A stretch of 52,159 nt of DNA. Origin: an uncultured Microbulbifer sp. (lineage in GTDB: Bacteria; Pseudomonadota; Gammaproteobacteria; Pseudomonadales; Cellvibrionaceae). Numbering within the stretch: position 1 is the first letter of the stretch; every line of letters begins with the position of its first letter. The notes beneath the pieces were generated by a model, which saw only the letters and a list, made by a program, of their open reading frames with translations, ran no database searches and was not told the origin of the DNA. This document shows positions 48,566-52,159 of the stretch, in pieces. The DNA is taken from the NCBI RefSeq assembly GCF_947504145.1, contig NZ_CANNGQ010000008.1, positions 1-52,159 of the forward strand, read 5' to 3'. The position numbers and the translations under genes were made by a program.

Positions 48566-48805
48566 TTGAAAAGAGACGATATTTGGGGGCTCCAGCGTAC
48601 GAAATCCAAATACGCATGTATTAAGTGTGGGTTTTGGGTTCGAGAGGGCATGTTAGTATGCCCTAACTGTGGGCATGAGTTTTCAGAAAGTGATTGCAGA
48701 AAAATGATTTCAGTTTACAAGAAAAATTATTATGTAAATAAAAATGCCATTATTTTTCCATTGATCATGGTGGTTTTAATAATTTTAGCAGTACTTTTTT
48801 TTTGA
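48566..48805 (+). CDS. Cassette 11: zinc-ribbon protein with C-terminal membrane helix
   Basis: The 79-residue product has a zinc ribbon made of Cys18/Cys21 (CIKCGF) and Cys32/Cys35 (CPNCGH), then a C-terminal membrane helix (about 60-79, IIFPLIMVVLIILAVLFF). It is a tail-anchored small zinc-ribbon protein of unknown role. The start is uncertain: the TTG at 48566 is the only early candidate and has no clear ribosome site. Confidence 0.65.
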   Translation: MKRDDIWGLQRTKSKYACIKCGFWVREGMLVCPNCGHEFSESDCRKMISVYKKNYYVNKNAIIFPLIMVVLIILAVLFF

Positions 48806-48833
48806 TGAATCAGATACACCCGGACCACGGAAA

Positions 48834-48977
48834 ACATAACAATCACAGGCAGCAAGGCTCCGGCCCTTCGGGCCTCCGCGGGACGTCTTACCCTATGCAT
48901 GTTTTGCGCGGTCGCTACGCTCCCATTTTCGCGCAAAACGTGCATAGGGTAAGCCGCCCCTGCTGTGGGCGTTATAA
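48834..48977 (+). other. attC: attC11
   Basis: R'' ACATAAC and R' GTTATAA bound a 144-nt site of family D: outer AATCACAGGCAG paired with CTGCTGTGGGC. It carries the one-sided GGCCC-TTC-GGGCC hairpin, and long arms TTACCCTATGCATGTTTTGCGC. Confidence 0.94.
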
Positions 48978-48998
48978 CCAATCGAGGCAGTTCCAGGA

Positions 48999-49532
48999 AT
49001 GAAAGCCTTTGAGTTAATGGCACAGTACAATAAATGGATGAATGAAAAAATATACACTTGTGCTGAAAAGCTCAGTGAGGATGAGTTAGCTGAAGATAGA
49101 GGTGCATTTTTTGGATCGGTTTTGGGTACGCTTAACCATATTCTCGTTGGTGATATTATTTGGTTAAAGCGCTTTTCGGAACATCCTAAAGATTTTTCAT
49201 CGCTGATCTATCTGAGAAATCGAGCGCAACCTAAATCTCTGGCAGAAGTTACACATAGTGATTTATCTGTTTTGTCTAGTGAAAGAAAAATTATTGATGA
49301 AATAATAGTCAGCTTTTCAAAAGAAATATCGCAAACGGATGCCGACTCCTCGTTAAATTATCGCAATACAAAGGGTGAGGAGTTTAGCAAAAACTTCGGT
49401 CACCTTTTGCAGCATATGTTTAACCATCAAACGCATCACAGGGGACAGGTTAGTACTCTCTTTAACCAGCTTGGGCATGATGTAGGGGCTACTGATCTAC
49501 TTATGTGCATCCCGAGTGATCCCCGGTTATAA
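48999..49532 (+). CDS. Cassette 12: DinB family protein
   Basis: The 177-residue product is a four-helix DinB/DUF664-type protein. His47 (TLNHILVGD), His143 and His147 (FNHQTHHRGQ) form the metal-binding triad of the family, which includes thiol transferases and many uncharacterised proteins. AGTTCCAGGA precedes the start. The TAA stop lies in the attC12 core (TTATAAC). Confidence 0.88.
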   Translation: MKAFELMAQYNKWMNEKIYTCAEKLSEDELAEDRGAFFGSVLGTLNHILVGDIIWLKRFSEHPKDFSSLIYLRNRAQPKSLAEVTHSDLSVLSSERKIIDEIIVSFSKEISQTDADSSLNYRNTKGEEFSKNFGHLLQHMFNHQTHHRGQVSTLFNQLGHDVGATDLLMCIPSDPRL

Positions 49533-49646
49533 CAATCAGCGGCAGAGCGACAGCCAACGCTACGCACCTTTTGTGTTACTCGCTGGCGCTCAAACATTAA
49601 CACAAAAGGTGCTCCGCGCTGGCTGCGCCTGCGCTGGGCGTTAAGC
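49527..49646 (+). other. attC: attC12
   Basis: R'' TTATAAC and R' GTTAAGC bound a 120-nt family C site almost identical to attC4, although the two cassettes lie 5 kb apart and carry unrelated genes. Confidence 0.94.
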
Positions 49647-49664
49647 TATGAGTGAGGAAATTGA

Positions 49665-50243
49665 GTGAAGAAACGGTATGCTATCGGAATAATTGTTTTT
49701 CTTGTTTCAGCTTACACTTTCGCGGTCTATAAAATTTATCCCGATAAACTTGCATTGTGGATTAATGCCATCATTGCCGTATTGATTTCATCCGCGATGG
49801 CAGTGATTACTGGTTTGCTTCTATTCGAAAATCAGAGAAAAACGACATCTAAATCCGAGAAAGAGGATTTACGTAAAATTCTGAAAGCCGAAATGATTGA
49901 TATCCAAAACACAATGGTTACAGAAGATTTGATGACCATCAATTTGCCGGGTGGTGTAACTCGTAAAGTTTTAGTCGCAAACATTCAACCTATAGCAATG
50001 GAAAAGGTGGCTTTATCAGGAAAATTTGATTCCAGATTGAGCCATCAACTTCTACATGTAGCGAGAAAAATAAGAATGCTTAATGTTATGGTTGAGTATT
50101 TTTTGAACTCAATTGGTCATGGCAATATTGACATGATCAATCACGCTGCGGGTAACATTGATTCCACAAGATCTGCAATTTATGACAATCTAAATCAGAT
50201 AGCGAAAGAGCAGGGATTTGAGGCCGAAGAGGCAGCAGCTTAA
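49665..50243 (+). CDS. Cassette 13: hypothetical membrane-anchored protein
   Basis: The 192-residue product has two N-terminal membrane helices (about 5-22 and 29-52) and a helical cytoplasmic domain of about 140 residues with a charged segment (QRKTTSKSEKEDLRKILK) and VARKIRMLNVMVEYFLN. No family is recognised. The start is GTG with GAGGAAA upstream. The TAA stop is within attC13. Confidence 0.72.
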   Translation: MKKRYAIGIIVFLVSAYTFAVYKIYPDKLALWINAIIAVLISSAMAVITGLLLFENQRKTTSKSEKEDLRKILKAEMIDIQNTMVTEDLMTINLPGGVTRKVLVANIQPIAMEKVALSGKFDSRLSHQLLHVARKIRMLNVMVEYFLNSIGHGNIDMINHAAGNIDSTRSAIYDNLNQIAKEQGFEAEEAAA

Positions 50244-50357
50244 CAAGGCGCTGCAAAGGGACGGCTAACCTTGTGCACCTTTTTGCGCAGTCGCTTCGCT
50301 CCTATTTTTGCGCAAAAATGCGCCCAAAGTCAGCCGCCCCTGAGCGCGGCGTTAGGG
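50238..50357 (+). other. attC: attC13
   Basis: R'' GCTTAAC and R' GTTAGGG bound a 120-nt divergent family B site with arms TTTTTGCGC/GCGCAAAAA and imperfect outer pairing. Confidence 0.92.
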
Positions 50358-50366
50358 CTCTTAGCC

Positions 50367-50708
50367 ATGAAGAGATACTTTTTAGCGTCGATATTGCTCA
50401 TTTCGCATTCTGCTTTTTCTGAAGATATGGTGCGAGTTGAGTCCTTATTGGCTCAAGGGAATGCGGAAATTGAAAAAGGTAAGTATGAAGCGGCTTACCA
50501 TAGCTGTACCCAAGGTATCGCTGGGTTAGGCAACACTTATTTGAGCCAAAAAGTTATTGATGATACTGGTCAAAAGTTAGTTCTTGCCGAGGTGAGCGCA
50601 AAAGAGGGAAATTATAAAGTAGCTTCAGCTATAAGCTGTAGCTCACTGAGTAGTCGGGTATTCCTACATAATAGTAACAACGAGCGCGGCAGTGATATCA
50701 AGCCCTAA
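50367..50708 (+). CDS. Cassette 14: small exported protein
   Basis: The 113-residue product starts with a clear signal peptide (MKRYFLASILLISHSAFSE). The mature part is helical, with QGNAEIEKGKYEAAYHSC and AEVSAKEGNYKVASAISC. These two similar units (KGKYEAAYHSC and EGNYKVASAISC) suggest TPR-like hairpins with a Cys at each end. Function unknown. The frame runs upstream into attC13, but the ATG at 50367 with the signal peptide is the sensible start. The TAA stop is in attC14. Confidence 0.75.
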   Translation: MKRYFLASILLISHSAFSEDMVRVESLLAQGNAEIEKGKYEAAYHSCTQGIAGLGNTYLSQKVIDDTGQKLVLAEVSAKEGNYKVASAISCSSLSSRVFLHNSNNERGSDIKP

Positions 50709-50846
50709 CAATCACAGGCAGCGAGGCTCCGGCCCTTCGGGCCTCCGCGGGACGGCTTACTTTATGCACGTTTTGCGCGGTCGCTACGCTCCCATTTTCG
50801 CGCAAACCGTGCATAAAGTAAGCCGCCCCTGCTGTGGGCGTTAGAT
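50703..50846 (+). other. attC: attC14
   Basis: R'' CCCTAAC and R' GTTAGAT bound a 144-nt family D site close to attC11. R'' complements the start of its cassette (GTTAGGG at 50351). Confidence 0.94.
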
Positions 50847-51186
50847 GTGCGCAGAGCAAAAACAAACATACATCGGAAGTTGGTCGTAATAAACGTAAGA
50901 ATGGATTAGAGTTAATCTATCAGAAGAAATAAAGAGAGAGATTACGGGTGTCGTTTCAGTCATCAAAACGTGTTCCACATTTCAATGTGAAATCGCGCCG
51001 TAAAGTGTTGGGGAGAAAGAGAGATGGAGTTTGGTCATTTGCACTTTTTTAGTTCATTGCAGTCAAAAATGTAAATCTAGTTCAATTAGTTTAAAACTCG
51101 CACCATCAAAGTTAATGGCCAAACATAAATTACAAGGCTTACTTAATCAAAAAAACTGCGGGGCTAAAGTAAATGGCTAATCAATC
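50847..51186 (+). other. Cassette 15: no convincing gene
   Basis: This 340-bp, AT-rich cassette body has no long frame. The best candidate is a 34-codon basic frame from GTG 50948 to TAG 51052 (starts MSFQSSKRVPHFNV), weakly preceded by AGAGAGA. It may be a small protein, a non-coding RNA or a promoter-carrying cassette. I see no terminator hairpin inside it. Confidence 0.5.
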
Positions 51187-51317
51187 ATCTAACAAAGCGT
51201 TCATGTTCGCAGCCTTCGGCTGCTGGCACCTCCGTTTCGGTGCTTGGCTTTGTGTTGGTCGCTACGCTAACACAAAGCCAAGCACCTACACTCCGGCCCC
51301 ATAACGCGGCGTTAACT
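51187..51317 (+). other. attC: attC15
   Basis: R'' ATCTAAC and R' GTTAACT bound a 131-nt site unlike the others (family E). It has left-side hairpin GCAGCC-TTC-GGCTGC and a second GGCACC...GGTGC element, then arms GCTTGGCTTTGTGTT/AACACAAAGCCAAGC around GGTCGCTACGCT. Confidence 0.92.
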
Positions 51318-51327
51318 TTTTAGAGCT

Positions 51328-51609
51328 ATGCCGGAAATATTAGAAAAAAGGCACTTTGAAGATGTAGATGAAGAGCTTGGCTATTCCTATGTTGGGGATG
51401 ACTATTGCATCATCTCTGGGAATACGAAGTTTTCATTGAGAAAATACGAAGATGAGGATCGGGTCATAATCTCCGATCCATGGGAGGTTAAATTTAGTTC
51501 GCCGGATACTCTTGAGCTAATTTGCTTTGTAAGAAATGTGCTTTTTCATAAAGACATAGAAATATGGCACGCAGAAGAGGGGTGTTACGAGCCCATTCCA
51601 AAGGTCTAA
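51328..51609 (+). CDS. Cassette 16: hypothetical acidic protein
   Basis: The 93-residue product is acidic and beta-rich (MPEILEKRHFEDVDEELGYS...), with aromatic residues and no signal or membrane helix. No family is recognised. It looks like a small single-domain cytoplasmic protein of the kind used as inhibitors or immunity proteins, but there is no direct evidence. The gene starts 10 bp after attC15. Confidence 0.7.
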   Translation: MPEILEKRHFEDVDEELGYSYVGDDYCIISGNTKFSLRKYEDEDRVIISDPWEVKFSSPDTLELICFVRNVLFHKDIEIWHAEEGCYEPIPKV

Positions 51610-51620
51610 CCGGGGTTCAA

Positions 51621-51765
51621 AGTTAACAAAGCCAGGCAGTAAAGCTACGGGCCTTCGGCCCTCCGCGGGACAGCTTACCTTGTGCATGTTTTGCGCGGGT
51701 CGCTGCGCTCCCATTTTCGCGCAAAAAGCGCACAAGGTAAGCTGCCCCTGCTAGCGGCGTTAGGG
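51621..51765 (+). other. attC: attC16
   Basis: R'' AGTTAAC and R' GTTAGGG bound a 145-nt family A site with the one-sided GGGCC-TTC-GGCCC hairpin. R'' complements the start of its cassette (GTTAACT at 51311). Confidence 0.95.
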
Positions 51766-51775
51766 TCAAGCTGAA

Positions 51776-52078
51776 ATGAGAAAGCATTTGACGGTTTTCG
51801 GTACGGTTGTCAGCTTCCTTGGAATTCTTTTGCTTTCATATGGACTGCTATTGTCATGCACGGAATACGTCGAAAATAACCCGGGTGATAAGCTCGCAGG
51901 GCTAAAATGTAGCGTTAGCTATTTAAAAATATACTTGGGAATTTTAGCTTTAGCGCTAGTTTTGGGGTTAGTAGGTTGGTCAAGATCAATCGTAAATGTA
52001 AAAATAATTTTTAGCCTTTTTACCCTGGTTCCGGCGGCGGGTTTGGTATGTGCCTGGTGCTGGCTTCAGAGCGTATAA
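51776..52078 (+). CDS. Cassette 17: hypothetical three-helix membrane protein
   Basis: The 100-residue product has membrane helices at about 7-27, 49-67 and 75-97. It has Cys pairs near the outer side (LLSCTEYV and GLKCSVSY). No family is recognised. The stop codon is one base before the short terminal attC. Confidence 0.72.
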   Translation: MRKHLTVFGTVVSFLGILLLSYGLLLSCTEYVENNPGDKLAGLKCSVSYLKIYLGILALALVLGLVGWSRSIVNVKIIFSLFTLVPAAGLVCAWCWLQSV

Positions 52079-52079
52079 A

Positions 52080-52142
52080 CCCTAACAAGCGACTGTGGTG
52101 TCAACCACCCCAAATTTAAGTTGCGCACCACGCTTGTTTTTC
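52080..52142 (+). other. attC: Short divergent attC17 (possible end of array)
   Basis: R'' CCCTAAC complements the start of its own cassette (GTTAGGG at 51759), which supports it as the cassette's attC. The opposite side reads CGCTTG^TTTTTC, giving 8 bp of perfect pairing (AACAAGCG/CGCTTGTT) and an inner GTGGTG/CACCAC stem. At 63 nt it is half the length of the other sites. R' is not GTTRRRY. The hairpin plus T run could also act as a terminator. Confidence 0.55.
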
Positions 52143-52159
52143 TCGAATCATCGCATTCA

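Larger units (their letters stand above)
41411..52159 (+). mobile_element. Sedentary chromosomal integron (intI, attI, 17 cassettes)
   Basis: An integron integrase gene on the minus strand is followed by an attI region and a run of gene cassettes, each ended by an attC site in the same orientation. Seventeen cassettes are visible, starting at 42762, with mean spacing of about 550 bp. All confident cassette genes read on the plus strand. I see no transposase, sul1-type 3' conserved segment or resistance gene, and the unit abuts groEL. It is therefore best read as a chromosomal (sedentary) integron rather than a mobile class 1-3 unit. The right end may be at or beyond the window edge. Confidence 0.95.

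Noticed and set aside
50271..50366. N-terminal extension of the cassette 14 gene into attC13
   Set aside because: The extension is translated attC sequence. The ATG at 50367 gives a proper signal peptide.
42976..51735. Minus-strand frames through the attC sites, with repeated products of the type MGAQRPAQNVHKVSCPAEGRR
   Set aside because: These are translations of the palindromic attC sites, repeated with each copy. They have no independent ribosome sites and are a known source of false hypothetical proteins in integrons.
42762..52142. Regularly spaced repeats as a CRISPR array
   Set aside because: The repeats are 117-145 nt, palindromic, end in GTTRRRY-type cores and are spaced by gene-sized segments; there are no cas genes. 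They are attC sites.

Overview
The window looks like the chromosome of a marine or soil gammaproteobacterium. The queA-tgt-secDF order, complete ccoNOQP-ccoGHIS set, ampD/ampE/ampG, nadC next to DUF1631 genes and groESL all fit. A secreted polyester-depolymerase-like esterase with a Ser/Gly linker points to the Cellvibrionales, for example a Microbulbifer relative. That genus-level guess is inference, not something read from a marker gene.

Bases 1-41.4 kb are conserved, GC-rich backbone. In order they hold: the 3' end of a 5S rRNA (end of an rrn operon); tRNA-Leu(CAA) on the minus strand; queA and tgt (queuosine in tRNA); secD-secF (protein export) with no yajC in its usual place; a small unknown gene; the secreted esterase; rnt and pyrC on the minus strand; argG; the cbb3 oxidase operon ccoNOQP and its assembly operon ccoG-H-I-S plus a TauE/SafE-like protein with a histidine-rich tail; a membrane methyltransferase-like gene, a GT-C glycosyltransferase-like gene and a GtrA gene; nadC; two tandem DUF1631 paralogues; ampD-ampE, a PLP dehydratase, a PEBP-like protein and ampG (muropeptide recycling); an alkyltransferase-like DNA repair protein; a DUF481 protein; an SDR; fxsA; and groES-groEL behind a heat-shock-type promoter.

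Bases 41.4 kb to the end are a sedentary chromosomal integron. An integron integrase gene (intI, minus strand) is preceded by a promoter whose -10 overlaps a perfect CTGT-N8-ACAG LexA box. An attI region follows, then an array of 17 cassettes all read in the plus direction. I find sixteen attC sites of 117-145 nt and a divergent 63-nt site at the right end. At every junction the six bases that open a cassette are the complement of the R'' core of that cassette's own attC. This fixes each cassette boundary to the base, including the attI crossover. The sites fall into a few sequence families, and two families carry an extra side hairpin in one arm only.

The cassette genes are small, AT-richer than the backbone and mostly unknown. 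Recognisable products are a GNAT-like acetyltransferase with an overlapping 53-residue charged protein, a GFA-family protein, an MNT nucleotidyltransferase, an adjacent HEPN/AbiU2-like protein, a DinB-family protein, a zinc-ribbon membrane protein and several small membrane or exported proteins. Two cassettes have no convincing gene. The most interesting leads are the neighbouring MNT and HEPN cassettes (a possible toxin-antitoxin or defence pair built from two cassettes), the two-gene cassettes, the gene-less cassettes and the branched attC architecture.
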